From Robiginitomaculum sp. (GTDB lineage Bacteria > Pseudomonadota > Alphaproteobacteria > Caulobacterales > Maricaulaceae): DNA of 64,000 nucleotides. Positions 9,939 through 19,982 of the stretch are shown in pieces. The DNA is taken from NCBI GenBank assembly GCA_021776515.1, contig JAJFFS010000011.1, positions 186,001 through 250,000 on the forward strand. The letters are read 5' to 3'. Made by a program: the position numbers and the translations under genes. The notes beneath the pieces were generated by a model. That model saw only the letters and a program-made list of their open reading frames with translations, ran no database searches and was not told where the DNA came from. How positions within the stretch are numbered: the stretch's first letter is position 1; every line of letters begins with the position of its first letter.

Positions 9939-10982
9939 ATGCTCTTAACTTCACCCATCATTCTCAGTCTTGTGTCCGGCACCCTTGTCTCCTTTCTGGT
10001 CACCTATCTGGCGATGAAATGGCGCGTACTGGATCACCCGAATGATCGCTCCTCGCATACCGTTTCAACCCCCAAAGCCGGTGGACTGGGGGTTATGGCT
10101 GGTGCAATGATGCCACTTGCCTTTGCCACTTCCACAGGTGCGTTTGGTGTGCCTTCTGCACAACTTATAGCGTTTATCCTGTTTGGTTTACTAGCAGGTT
10201 TGTTGGGGTTTTACGATGATTTGCGTGATCTGTCGGCGCGCCTGAAATTTTTTACCCTGGCCGTGCTGGCCTTCGGGGTGGCGGTATATGTCTATCCGGT
10301 TAGTCACTTTACGCTGGATCAGGGGCAAATTACCCTGCCTTTGTTTTTTGCTTTTTTGGGAACAGCGCTGTGGGTATTTGTGCTGGGCAACGCAGCTAAC
10401 TTCATGGATGGGTCAGATAGTCTGGTTGCAATTGGTGGTGTCATAACCGCGGCGACATTAGCGCTCTTATCGCTGGATGCGGGCAATCATGTTGCCGCCT
10501 TAATGGCTTTGGCACTGGTGGTTGCGCTTTTAGGGTTTTTACCTCTGAACATCCCGCCCGCCCGGGTATTTCTGGGCGATACGGGCGCGCTTTTTATCGG
10601 GTTCTGGCTGGGTGGCATCACCTTGCTTTATATCCATGATGGTCCAAAGAGCGCTGTCTATGCCGCAGTGCTGGTCTTCATGCCCTGGCTATCGGACATT
10701 TTATTAACAATGGCCTGGCGAGCATATCACCGCATGGATTTACTAAGTGCGCACAAGGACCATGTCTATCAACTGATGCTTCGACGCGGAGCCGGTCATG
10801 GTGCGGTCGCGGGTTTTCTGGCCCTGCAAACCCTTGTTTGCGGTGCATTGGCCTGGGTATTTCGCGCCTCTGCCACCAGCGAGTTACTGGCGCTGGGGTC
10901 TATCGCAACACTGGCTGTTATCGGGCACTGGTGGGCCCGCAAGATCTTTACCGCCCCCCCTAACGGGGCCACAGAATTATAG
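9939..10982 (+). CDS. MraY/WecA-like polyprenyl-phosphate sugar-1-phosphate transferase
   Basis: Multi-TM; 'DHPNDRSSHTVSTPKAGGLGV', 'GFYDDLRDLSARLKF', 'NAANFMDGSD', 'RVFLGDTGALFIGFWLG', 'AHKDHVYQLMLRRG'. Confidence 0.9.
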   Translation: MLLTSPIILSLVSGTLVSFLVTYLAMKWRVLDHPNDRSSHTVSTPKAGGLGVMAGAMMPLAFATSTGAFGVPSAQLIAFILFGLLAGLLGFYDDLRDLSARLKFFTLAVLAFGVAVYVYPVSHFTLDQGQITLPLFFAFLGTALWVFVLGNAANFMDGSDSLVAIGGVITAATLALLSLDAGNHVAALMALALVVALLGFLPLNIPPARVFLGDTGALFIGFWLGGITLLYIHDGPKSAVYAAVLVFMPWLSDILLTMAWRAYHRMDLLSAHKDHVYQLMLRRGAGHGAVAGFLALQTLVCGALAWVFRASATSELLALGSIATLAVIGHWWARKIFTAPPNGATEL

Positions 10983-13586
10983 AGCGACCTGGCTCTCCAG
11001 TATAAACTCCTTCGCCGGAGCGCGTAAATTATAACGGCTGCCCATCACCGCGCCATAAGCACCTGTATTGGCAATCAGCAATACATCGCCTTCTTTTGTG
11101 GGTGGTAAATGCCGGTCTACGCCCACTATATCAGCGGATTCGCAGATCGGGCCAACAATACTGATCGGGGTAAGCCCTGCCTCTTCATTCAGACGGGTCA
11201 GGTTGGCAATATCGTGGTGGGCACCATAAAGCGCCGGACGAATAAGCGAATTCATACCTGTTTCCAGTCCGGCATAAACGCTTGAGCCTTTGGTTTTGAT
11301 CTGTGTGACACAGGCCAATAAAACCCCGGATTCGGCAACAATATAACGTCCGGGTTCCAGCCATATTTCCAGCCCAGGGCACGCGGTGCGCACCAGCGTC
11401 AGGCTTTCGTCCAGCGCGGCCAAATCCAGCGCATTGGCGCCAGCGGTATCAGGTACACCCAGACCACCACCCAGATTGAGCACTTGCAGGTCAGGAAAGT
11501 CACCCGCCAGCGATGCCTGCAATTCGGCAATATCACGCCAATGTCCAGGGTCAAGTATACCGCTGCCAGCATGAGAGTGCAGACCTATAATTGTTGCGCC
11601 AGCGGCTTTGGCCAATGTGCGCATGTGCGGCAAATCGGCGATGGGAATACCAAATTTGGCACGTACCCCGGCTGTTTGCACATGACGATGATGGCCGCGA
11701 CTGCGTATCGGGTCTATACGCAATATAATATTTGCCCCGGCGAAAACTGACGGCCAGTGTTCTAACGGGTGCAGGTTATCCAGTGTCAGGCGCACACCGT
11801 GCGCCAATGCAGCCTCATATTCCTGGCGGGGTGCAAAATTTGGGGTGAATAAAATACGCTGTGGGTCCATGTCCGGAATTTGGGCAAAAACATGCTTAAT
11901 TTCTGCAAGCGATACGCATTCTATGCCCAATCCCTCACCGGCTACGGTTCTCAGAACCTCCGGGTGGGCGTTTGCCTTCATGGCATAGAACGCACGATCA
12001 ACATTGTTCAACTTCATCAGCGCGCTGGCTCGCTGACGTACCGTTTCAATGTCATAAACAAACGCCGCCGCGCCCTCTGGTTTAATAGCCAACAGGGCGG
12101 CCTGTTTTGTCACCCACCAGGGCGGGGTGGCTGAACCTGTTGCCGGCAAGGTAACACTTTCTTCCCAGGGGGGACCAAACACCTTGTCTTCAGGCTCGAC
12201 CTCGACCATTTCATCATGCAAACGCCGCGCCAGCTTCTGGGCCTGGTCTTCGTCTACCACCACGGTAAAATTCAAATCATTGGCCGCCTGACTGACCAGA
12301 CGAACCGGGTGTTCACGAAACAGTGCCAATGCGGGCGTCAGCTTGTGCAAAATTGTGCGAATGCCCCGCCCAACAAGGCTGACAGAAGCACAATTGCGTA
12401 AAATACTAACCCGGCATAATGATGCCAGATCGGTTTGCAACTGTTCCAGCGCCGCTTCATCCAGATTTTGGCCCGCATCCAGCGAAACAGTAACGCTGGC
12501 TTCAGATGTGGAGACTAAATCAACAGACAAATTGTTGTGCTCAAACGCGGCAAAGGCCTTGGCCAGAAACCCCGCCTCACCCCACATGGCGGATGAGGTC
12601 ATGGAAACCAGAATAATGCCGCGCTTGATCGTTATTGCCTTGACGCGAGCATTGGTATCAGCGGGCCTGGCGCTGATGTACGTGCCTTCAGCCTCAGGCT
12701 GCATGGTGCATTTTATCTGCACCGGAATTTGTGCGCGGCGCACCGGAGGCAGTGCCCGTGGGTGCACAACCTTGGCACCCATCAGAGCAATCTCATGGGC
12801 CTCGTCATAACTAAGGTCTTTAAGAAGACGCGCCGAAGATGTCAGGCGCGGATCTGCGCTAAACATGCCCGGCACATCGGTCCAGATGTCCAACCGTTGT
12901 GCCTGTAGTTTCGCGGCAAAAAGCGCCGCTGAAACGTCTGACCCGCCACGGCCAAGCAACACCGTTTCATCTTTGGCATTACGCGCAATAAACCCCTGGG
13001 TCAGCACCACATCACCAGACAAGGCACCCAGTATTTCCTGCAAGGCTGGATCAGCTCCATCTTCGCATATTGCACCAAGGTGTTGATGCGCATGCCCTGC
13101 TCGATCCTGTTGTACACAAACCAGCCCATCGCGGGCATCAAACAGTGAAACCGCCAGACCTTGTGCATTTAGCCGCGCAAAGCCCAGCGCAGTAGCCATA
13201 ACTTCACCTTCAGCCAGAATACGGGCGCGGACACGCGGGCTTGCTTCACCAACCAGTGTAATGCCGCCCAACCACCGCTTAAGGCGGTCAAGAGATGGTG
13301 CGATCAGCGCTTCACCATCTACACCCAGATCATTGGCCAGATCGATGTGGCATTGGGCGATCGCGCTTAACTCTTCTGCCCCGTCTTCAGACAAAGCATT
13401 TTCAATGGCAGCCTCCAGCATATTGGAAACTTGCGATAACGCAGAATGCACAATCAAGGGCCGCTCATCGGCATTTATATGCGCACGAAGAATACCTTCT
13501 ATTGTTTCCCAGCGGGCTAATGAGGACACACTTGTGCCACCAAATTTTGCCACCACCCAGGGACGCGCATCCGTTTCGGACTTCAT
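10977..13586 (-). CDS. Bifunctional aspartate kinase / diaminopimelate decarboxylase fusion
   Basis: N-terminal aspartate kinase ('VAKFGGTSVSSLARWETIEGIL', 'VLLGRGGSDVSAAL', ACT-like region), C-terminal PLP decarboxylase ('FYAMKANAHPEVLRTV', 'GLHSHAGSGI', 'LNLGGGLGVP', 'EPGRYIVAESGVLL', 'GPICESADIVG'). One uninterrupted 869-aa ORF. Confidence 0.92.
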   Translation of the reverse strand: MKSETDARPWVVAKFGGTSVSSLARWETIEGILRAHINADERPLIVHSALSQVSNMLEAAIENALSEDGAEELSAIAQCHIDLANDLGVDGEALIAPSLDRLKRWLGGITLVGEASPRVRARILAEGEVMATALGFARLNAQGLAVSLFDARDGLVCVQQDRAGHAHQHLGAICEDGADPALQEILGALSGDVVLTQGFIARNAKDETVLLGRGGSDVSAALFAAKLQAQRLDIWTDVPGMFSADPRLTSSARLLKDLSYDEAHEIALMGAKVVHPRALPPVRRAQIPVQIKCTMQPEAEGTYISARPADTNARVKAITIKRGIILVSMTSSAMWGEAGFLAKAFAAFEHNNLSVDLVSTSEASVTVSLDAGQNLDEAALEQLQTDLASLCRVSILRNCASVSLVGRGIRTILHKLTPALALFREHPVRLVSQAANDLNFTVVVDEDQAQKLARRLHDEMVEVEPEDKVFGPPWEESVTLPATGSATPPWWVTKQAALLAIKPEGAAAFVYDIETVRQRASALMKLNNVDRAFYAMKANAHPEVLRTVAGEGLGIECVSLAEIKHVFAQIPDMDPQRILFTPNFAPRQEYEAALAHGVRLTLDNLHPLEHWPSVFAGANIILRIDPIRSRGHHRHVQTAGVRAKFGIPIADLPHMRTLAKAAGATIIGLHSHAGSGILDPGHWRDIAELQASLAGDFPDLQVLNLGGGLGVPDTAGANALDLAALDESLTLVRTACPGLEIWLEPGRYIVAESGVLLACVTQIKTKGSSVYAGLETGMNSLIRPALYGAHHDIANLTRLNEEAGLTPISIVGPICESADIVGVDRHLPPTKEGDVLLIANTGAYGAVMGSRYNLRAPAKEFILESQVAL

Positions 13587-13714
13587 TTCAAACTCCAGCG
13601 CCGATTAAGGCAAATTTAAGCGGGCCTTCTTGGGCAGCCAGACGGCTAATGTCCAGCACCAACTTTACATTCAGGCGTTTTGTTCTGCAAAAAAACCTTG
13701 CCCTTGTTGTTTTA

Positions 13715-13736
13715 TTGTATTAGCACGCTAATACAA
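13715..13736. promoter_or_regulatory. 22-bp palindrome resembling a TrpR-type operator
   Basis: TTGTATTAGC-AC-GCTAATACAA, perfect 10-bp arms, 19 bp upstream of the GTG of the TrpR-related gene. Confidence 0.7.
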
Positions 13737-13754
13737 ATATGCAAGAGGTACACT

Positions 13755-14072
13755 GTGACAATCAACGATTCAGATACATCAGGAGGCGACAACAAACGTG
13801 CGCAAGAAAGCACCTTGTTAGAGGCGTTTTCGGCGTTCAAAACACCGCAAGAGCTGGAGCTTTTTCTTACAGACCTTTGCACGCCGGCAGAATTGCGGGC
13901 ACTGGCCTCACGGTGGCAGGTTGCGCAATTGCTGGATGAGGGCAACATTTCTTACCGTGACATTAGCGAACAAACCGGTGCCAGCACAACCACTGTGGGA
14001 CGGGTCGCACGGTTTTTAAACGAGGAGCCCCACCAGGGTTACCGGTTGGCACTTGATCGTGTGCAGGGGTAA
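13755..14072 (+). CDS. TrpR-related (YerC/YecD-type) regulator heading the his operon
   Basis: 'LTDLCTPAELRALASRWQVAQLLDEGNISYRDISEQTGASTTTVGRVARFL'. GTG start with upstream AGAGGT. Confidence 0.88.
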   Translation: MTINDSDTSGGDNKRAQESTLLEAFSAFKTPQELELFLTDLCTPAELRALASRWQVAQLLDEGNISYRDISEQTGASTTTVGRVARFLNEEPHQGYRLALDRVQG

Positions 14073-14075
14073 ATC

Positions 14076-14960
14076 ATGAACAACATATTACGTATTGCCG
14101 TTCAAAAAAAAGGCCGCCTGGCAGATGACAGCATCCGGCTTTTGAAACAAGCCGGGCTTGGCATATTTCGCAACCCGGGGGCGCTGACCTGCCGGGCGCA
14201 AGGACTGCCCGTAGAGTTACTGTTCGTTCGTGATGATGATATTCCTTCACTGGTTGCCAAGGGCGTTTGTGATCTTGGTATTGCTGGCGAAAATGTTTTG
14301 CGCGAAGAGGCGCTGGAAGCGCTTGCAGAAACAAACCTGCAAACCGTCCGGGCGCTAGGGTTTTCACGCTGCACCTTGAAACTGGCCGCGCCGCGAGACG
14401 GAGGCATTAAGGCAATAACAGACCTTGCGGGCATGAAAATTGCTACTTCCTATCCGGAAATCCTAAAAGAGTTTTTGTGCGATCAGGATATAACGGCTGA
14501 GTGCGTCACCTTAAAAGGCGCCGTTGAAATTGCCCCGGCACTAGGCCTTGCAGATGTCATTTGTGATCTGGTTTCCTCCGGAGCCACGCTGGCAGCCAAC
14601 GGCCTCGTTGATTTTGCCACCGTTATGCAAAGCGAGGCGCTTCTGGTGCGCTCACCCGCACGCTGGAATGATGACAAGGAAGCCCTTTTGGCCCGGTTAT
14701 TGAGGCGCATTGACGGCGTTCTGGCCAGTCGGGCCACCAAATACATCATGCTCAATGCACCCAAAGATGCCATAGAGGACATTACCGCATTGCTGCCGGG
14801 GGCTGATGCCCCAACCATTATGCCGCTGGCCGGACGTGACGACCAGATGGCCGTGCATGCGGTCTGCCGGGAAACCATTTTCTGGGATACACTGGAGCAG
14901 CTTGAAGCACGCGGTGCCCATGCCATTCTGGTTCTGCCCATTGAAAAAATGATGGGCTAG
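14076..14960 (+). CDS. hisG: ATP phosphoribosyltransferase (long form)
   Basis: 'RIAVQKKGRLADDSIRLLKQAGL', 'DLGIAGENVL', C-terminal regulatory-like extension; 294 aa. Confidence 0.93.
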   Translation: MNNILRIAVQKKGRLADDSIRLLKQAGLGIFRNPGALTCRAQGLPVELLFVRDDDIPSLVAKGVCDLGIAGENVLREEALEALAETNLQTVRALGFSRCTLKLAAPRDGGIKAITDLAGMKIATSYPEILKEFLCDQDITAECVTLKGAVEIAPALGLADVICDLVSSGATLAANGLVDFATVMQSEALLVRSPARWNDDKEALLARLLRRIDGVLASRATKYIMLNAPKDAIEDITALLPGADAPTIMPLAGRDDQMAVHAVCRETIFWDTLEQLEARGAHAILVLPIEKMMG

Positions 14961-14970
14961 GTGTGTGGTC

Positions 14971-16266
14971 ATGGATATTCTGAACTGGAACCAGTTAAGC
15001 AAGGCTGAACAGGAAAAGGCCTTACAACGCCCTGCCATGCAAGGTCGAGAATGCCGCAAAGCTGTAGGGCAAATCATTACAGCGATCAGGGAAAACGGTG
15101 ACGAAGCCATTCGTGAGTTTTCCAATCGCTTTGATGGTGTTGTGCCAGCACAATTACAAACCGGACAAAATGAGATTGAAACGGCCTGGGCTGAGCTAGA
15201 CGACGAGCACCAAAGCGCCATGCGTCGTGCCCATGATAATATAGCCCGCTTTCACCGCGCCCAATTGCCGAAAGATCTGGAAATTGAGGTTGAGCCCGGT
15301 CTTGTATGCAAACGTTTGGCACGTCCGCTGGATTGTGTTGGCATTTATGTGCCGGGCGGCAGTGCGCCATTATTTTCTTCGTTATTGATGGCGGCTATTC
15401 CGGCAAAGCTGGCAAATGTGGGCCGCATTATTGCAGCAAGCCCGCCGGGACGTGATGGAAAAGTGGCACCCATTATTCTGGCCGCAGCAAAATTGTGCGG
15501 CATTGATGAGGTTTATTGTGTTGGCGGCGCGCAAGCTGTTGCCGCCATGGCGTTTGGTACAAAAAGCATTCCCCGCGTCGATAAAGTTTTTGGTCCCGGA
15601 AATCAATGGGTAAGCGAAGCCAAGACACAGGTTACGCAAATAACGGGTGGCCCTGCCATTGATTTACCCGCAGGGCCCAGTGAGGTCATGGTGCTGGCGG
15701 ATGAGCGCGCAAACCCGGCATGGGTTGCCGCCGACCTGCTCAGCCAGGCCGAACACGATCCACAGGCGCACTTAATATTACTCTGTTTGAGTACAAACAC
15801 CGCAAAAACAATAGAGCATGAAGTGTTGCAACAACTGAACACGCTATCCCGCGCAGATATTGCCCGTGCCGCGCTTGGTAATGCCCGCCTGATCGTGGTT
15901 AAAAGCGTGGTTCAAATGCTGGATATTGCCAACACTTATGCACCAGAGCACCTGATTATCCAGATCGAAGGGGCCGACGAGTTTGTGCCTGAGGTACGCA
16001 ATGCCGGCTCTGTCTTTATCGGTGCTTACACCCCTGAGGCGTTGGGGGATTATGCCAGTGGCACCAACCATGTTTTGCCCACTGCCGGTGCAGCACGCGC
16101 TTATAGCGGCCTTGGCACCCAAAGTTTTATGAAATTCATTACCGTGCAACGCGCAACGCAAGACGCGCTTGTCGCCCTGGGGCCAACCGTACAAACGCTG
16201 GCACAACTGGAGGGACTGGAGGCCCATGCCAATGCCATCACCCTGCGCCTGGGTAACGCCTTATGA
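14971..16266 (+). CDS. hisD: Histidinol dehydrogenase
   Basis: 'GIYVPGGSAPLFSSLLMAAIPAKLA', 'VFGPGNQWVSEAKTQV', 'DLPAGPSEVMVLADERANPAWVAADLLSQAEHDP', 'YASGTNHVLPTAGAARAYSGL'. Confidence 0.96.
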   Translation: MDILNWNQLSKAEQEKALQRPAMQGRECRKAVGQIITAIRENGDEAIREFSNRFDGVVPAQLQTGQNEIETAWAELDDEHQSAMRRAHDNIARFHRAQLPKDLEIEVEPGLVCKRLARPLDCVGIYVPGGSAPLFSSLLMAAIPAKLANVGRIIAASPPGRDGKVAPIILAAAKLCGIDEVYCVGGAQAVAAMAFGTKSIPRVDKVFGPGNQWVSEAKTQVTQITGGPAIDLPAGPSEVMVLADERANPAWVAADLLSQAEHDPQAHLILLCLSTNTAKTIEHEVLQQLNTLSRADIARAALGNARLIVVKSVVQMLDIANTYAPEHLIIQIEGADEFVPEVRNAGSVFIGAYTPEALGDYASGTNHVLPTAGAARAYSGLGTQSFMKFITVQRATQDALVALGPTVQTLAQLEGLEAHANAITLRLGNAL

Positions 16267-17900
16267 GCACCCTGATCGACAAAATTGCCCGGCCAGAAAT
16301 TGCCAGCCTTACCCCGTATGCCGCGCGCGGCGGTGCGCGGGCAGAAGCGTTACAACTGGATGCTAATGAAAACCCCTGGGCGCCACCCGGTGCAAGTGGG
16401 CCGTGGAACCGCTATCCAGAGCAACAACCCGCTGCATTAGTCTCACGTTTGGCGGCGCTATACGGCGTTGAGCACGATCAGTTGTTACTCACCAGAGGCG
16501 CTGATGAGGGTATTGACCTCTTGTTTCGGGCAACCTGCCAGGCGGAGCAAGATGCGGCCCTGATAACGCCGCCGACCTTTGGGCTTTATGCTGTCGCTGC
16601 ACAGGTTCAAGGAGCGAAACTTGTCTCTGTGCCTCTGGACGAAAATTTTGGCCTGAAGATTGATGGCATTATTGCCGCCATACAAGACAACCCGGTCAAG
16701 CTTGTTTTTCTGTGCAGCCCCAACAACCCTACCGGCAATATGATTACCCGCGACGACGTATTGTCGATGGCTAAGGCGTGCCCGGACCAGCTTGTTGTTG
16801 TTGATGAGGCCTATATCGAATTTGCCGATACGCCCAGTCTGGCTGCCGATATAGGTGTCACTCCCAATCTGGTCGTCTTGCGAACCCTATCCAAGGCTTA
16901 TGCCCTTGCCGGGGCGCGTTTGGGGGCTGTGCTGGCGGGTCCGCCGGTGATCAATTTATTGCGTAAGGTTCTGCCGCCTTACCCGTTGGCGGCACCGGTC
17001 ATTGCCGAAGTTAGCCGCGCCCTTGCCCCGGTAAATATGGCCATATTTGCAGAACGCATCATCCGGATTAAACAAGAAAGGGCACGTATATCTGACGCGC
17101 TCAGTTGCTCTACTTTCGTAGATAAAATCTGGCCGTCATCTGCCAATTTCCTGCTAGTGAAATTAAAACCCGATACAGACATTACGGCACGCCTGAAACA
17201 GCAGACCATTCATGTGCGTGATTTTTCAAATCTGGGCGAGGGCATGATCCGCATCAGCATTGGTGCGCCAGAAGAAAATGATGCCCTGTTGGCTGCTTTT
17301 GGTGTTGATCCTGAAAACACAATCGCGGAGCGCGGTGCTGTTATTTCCCGCCAAACCAGCGAGACACAAATCAGCGCACTGGTGTCGCTTGATCGCCCTG
17401 AGCCTGTGCACATTGAAACCGGCATTGGGTTTTTCGACCACATGCTGGAACAAATCGCCCGCCATGGCGGTTTTTCGCTTGTCCTTAATGCCAAGGGCGA
17501 TCTGCATATTGATGAACACCACACAGTTGAGGATTGCGCCATTGTACTGGGGCAGGCCTTGCGCGAGGCCCTGGGAGACCGCGCCGGTATTGGCCGCTAT
17601 GGCTTTACCCTGCCTATGGATGAGGCACAGGCCCGTATAGCTATTGACCTTTCCGGGCGGCCAGCATTTCGTTTTGATGCCGAGATTTCTGAAACAGGTG
17701 CTGGCGAATTGAGCGGTCAGATGGTCCCTCATTTTTTTGAAACCCTTGGCCAACACCTGGGCGCTGCCATTCACATAGAGGCAGAAGGGCGGAACACCCA
17801 CCACATTATAGAGGGTATTTTCAAAGGCTTTGGCCGCGCACTGCGCCCTGCGCTGGCGCGTCAGGGTAGCGCCATTCCTTCAAGCAAGGGGGTTTTGTGA
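16263..17900 (+). CDS. Fused histidinol-phosphate aminotransferase / imidazoleglycerol-phosphate dehydratase (HisC-HisB)
   Basis: HisC half: 'LDANENPW', 'CSPNNPTGN', 'VVDEAYIEF', 'RTLSKAYALAGARLG'. HisB half: 'HIETGIGFFDHMLEQIARHGGFSLVLNAKGDLHIDEHHTVEDCAIVLGQAL', 'PMDEAQARIAIDLSGRP', 'HIIEGIFKGFGRAL'. Single 545-aa ORF. Confidence 0.93.
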   Translation: MSTLIDKIARPEIASLTPYAARGGARAEALQLDANENPWAPPGASGPWNRYPEQQPAALVSRLAALYGVEHDQLLLTRGADEGIDLLFRATCQAEQDAALITPPTFGLYAVAAQVQGAKLVSVPLDENFGLKIDGIIAAIQDNPVKLVFLCSPNNPTGNMITRDDVLSMAKACPDQLVVVDEAYIEFADTPSLAADIGVTPNLVVLRTLSKAYALAGARLGAVLAGPPVINLLRKVLPPYPLAAPVIAEVSRALAPVNMAIFAERIIRIKQERARISDALSCSTFVDKIWPSSANFLLVKLKPDTDITARLKQQTIHVRDFSNLGEGMIRISIGAPEENDALLAAFGVDPENTIAERGAVISRQTSETQISALVSLDRPEPVHIETGIGFFDHMLEQIARHGGFSLVLNAKGDLHIDEHHTVEDCAIVLGQALREALGDRAGIGRYGFTLPMDEAQARIAIDLSGRPAFRFDAEISETGAGELSGQMVPHFFETLGQHLGAAIHIEAEGRNTHHIIEGIFKGFGRALRPALARQGSAIPSSKGVL

Positions 17901-18505
17901 TGACATTAACCTCCCCCGTTATGATTGCTGATACCGGCTGCGCCAATCTGGCTTCTGTGCGTTTTGCTTTTGCTCGCCTGGGCGTAACCACCGTAACAAG
18001 CGCTAAGCCTGAGGTGCTGCAAAAGGCAGACCGTCTGGTGCTGCCCGGCGTCGGCTCGGCAAACGCTGGCATGGCTGCGCTTAACAAATACGGCCTGGCT
18101 GAAATGCTTGAAAATTATGAGCGCCCCCTGCTTGGTATTTGTCTGGGAATGCAATTGTTACTCAAAATGAGCAAAGAAGGGGATACACCGTGCCTTGGGC
18201 GCTTTGACGGTATAGCCGAGGCCTTGCCACCGCGCGCTGGCCCGGTTCCCCACATGGGGTGGAATACGCTGGGTATCGCTAAAAAAAATGCGCTCCTGAA
18301 GGGCATTAACGATGGCGACTATGCCTATTTTGTACATTCTTATGCGGTAAAACCGGATGCCAATACCATTGCCGTCACAAATTACGGCATGGCTTTTTCA
18401 TCCATCATACACCGCGACAATATTTATGGCTGCCAGTTTCACCCCGAACGCTCCGGTTCCGTCGGTGCGCGAATTTTGCAAAACTTTCTGGGAGCAAGAC
18501 CATGA
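17900..18505 (+). CDS. hisH: Imidazole glycerol phosphate synthase glutaminase subunit
   Basis: 'LPGVGSANAGM', 'PLLGICLGMQLL', 'VPHMGWNTLG', 'GCQFHPERSGSVG'. Confidence 0.95.
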   Translation: MTLTSPVMIADTGCANLASVRFAFARLGVTTVTSAKPEVLQKADRLVLPGVGSANAGMAALNKYGLAEMLENYERPLLGICLGMQLLLKMSKEGDTPCLGRFDGIAEALPPRAGPVPHMGWNTLGIAKKNALLKGINDGDYAYFVHSYAVKPDANTIAVTNYGMAFSSIIHRDNIYGCQFHPERSGSVGARILQNFLGARP

Positions 18506-19233
18506 TTTGGCCCGCAATAGACCTTATGGGTGGACAGTGCGTGCGGTTGCACAAGGGTGATTTTTCGCAAAAAACAAAATACGACGCCGACCCCCTGGCC
18601 CGCGCACAAAGCTTCGCCGCCGCCGGTGCGACAGCGCTGCACGTGGTGGATTTGGATGGCGCGTGGGAGGCTTCCCCCCGGCATAGCGCCCTGATAACAC
18701 AGATTGCTTCTGAAACAGGACTAACCGTGCAGGCTGGCGGCGGCATTCGCACCCGCGAAGGTATAAAGCTTTTGCTGGATGGCGGCGTTTCGCGGGTCAT
18801 CATTGGCTCGTTAGCCATAACTGCACCCAAGACCGTTCTGGGATGGCTTAAAGAGTTTGGCCCAAAGCGGATTATTTTAGCCCTTGATGTTCACATTGAA
18901 AACGGCACCCCCATGCCCGCCATAAGAGGGTGGCAAGACCGTAGCGCCATTACCCTGTGGGAAGCGTTAGATGGTTTTGGTGATCAGGCCGCCAATATAC
19001 TCGTGACCGACATTGACCGTGATGGTGTTCTTGGCGGTGCCAATGCAGCGCTTTATGCGCAGATCAAAACGCGACACCCTTCGCTCAACCTGCTCGCCTC
19101 TGGTGGCATTGGCGCACTTGAAGATATTTCTTTCGTTCGCAAGGCCGGTGCAGATGGTGTGATTATTGGCAAGGCGCTATATGAAAACCGCTTTTCATTG
19201 TCGGAGGCGCTGTCATGCTGGCCAGACGTATAA
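18502..19233 (+). CDS. hisA: 1-(5-phosphoribosyl)-5-[(5-phosphoribosylamino)methylideneamino]imidazole-4-carboxamide isomerase
   Basis: '[20 protein letters not shown]', '[13 protein letters not shown]', '[13 protein letters not shown]', '[13 protein letters not shown]'. Confidence 0.95.
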   Translation: MIWPAIDLMGGQCVRLHKGDFSQKTKYDADPLARAQSFAAAGATALHVVDLDGAWEASPRHSALITQIASETGLTVQAGGGIRTREGIKLLLDGGVSRVIIGSLAITAPKTVLGWLKEFGPKRIILALDVHIENGTPMPAIRGWQDRSAITLWEALDGFGDQAANILVTDIDRDGVLGGANAALYAQIKTRHPSLNLLASGGIGALEDISFVRKAGADGVIIGKALYENRFSLSEALSCWPDV

Positions 19234-19982
19234 TTCCCTGTCTTGATGTTATGGATGGCATGGTGGTCAAGGGGGTACGCTTTGCGGGCCATGAGGTGGT
19301 TGGCGACGGTGTTGATCTGGCGCGACGTTATCGCAATGAGGGCGCGGACGAGCTGGTCTTTTATGACATCACAGCCAGCCCGCAAAACCGCCGTGTTGAT
19401 ACCAACTGGGTTGGCCGCATTGCCTGCGAGCTGGACATTCCCTTTACCGTCGCGGGCGGCATCCGTAGCGTCGAAGATGCGGCCCAGGTTTTAAGCGCCG
19501 GTGCCGACAAGGTTTCCATCAACTCACCAGCCTTGCAAAACCCTCAGCTTATCAATGATCTCAGCCTTCGTTTTGGCCGCCAGTGCGTGGTAGTTGGCAT
19601 AGACAGTTTCTGGGATGGCCAAAACTGGCTGGTCAAGGCCCTGACCGGCGATCCCGATAAAACCATAACCACGACGTGGAAAACTATGGACTGGCTTACA
19701 GAAGTGCAAAAGCGCGGCGCCGGTGAAATTGTGCTTAATTGCATGAACGAGGATGGCCGAAGGGCAGGCTATGACTGCCAACAACTTTCGATCATGCGAA
19801 AAAAATGCGCCGTGCCATTAATCGCCTCAGGCGGGGCAGGAAAGGCAGAAGACTTTGCCGACGTGTTTGCTAATGCCAATGTCGATGGCGCCCTAGCCGC
19901 CAGCGTGTTTCACAAAAACATCCTCACCATCCCGACCCTAAAAACTTACCTTCGCACGCAAAATATAGAGGTGCGCCCATGA
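19215..19982 (+). CDS. hisF: Imidazole glycerol phosphate synthase cyclase subunit
   Basis: '[19 protein letters not shown]', '[13 protein letters not shown]', '[11 protein letters not shown]', '[17 protein letters not shown]'. Confidence 0.95.
   Translation: MLARRIIPCLDVMDGMVVKGVRFAGHEVVGDGVDLARRYRNEGADELVFYDITASPQNRRVDTNWVGRIACELDIPFTVAGGIRSVEDAAQVLSAGADKVSINSPALQNPQLINDLSLRFGRQCVVVGIDSFWDGQNWLVKALTGDPDKTITTTWKTMDWLTEVQKRGAGEIVLNCMNEDGRRAGYDCQQLSIMRKKCAVPLIASGGAGKAEDFADVFANANVDGALAASVFHKNILTIPTLKTYLRTQNIEVRP

Noticed and set aside
18641-18650. Other CACGTG cores as additional parS sites (e.g. near 18643, 25785, 34490, 55343)
   Set aside because: Flanks do not match TGTTTCACGTGAAACA. Only the two sites near mnmG/rsmG are perfect.
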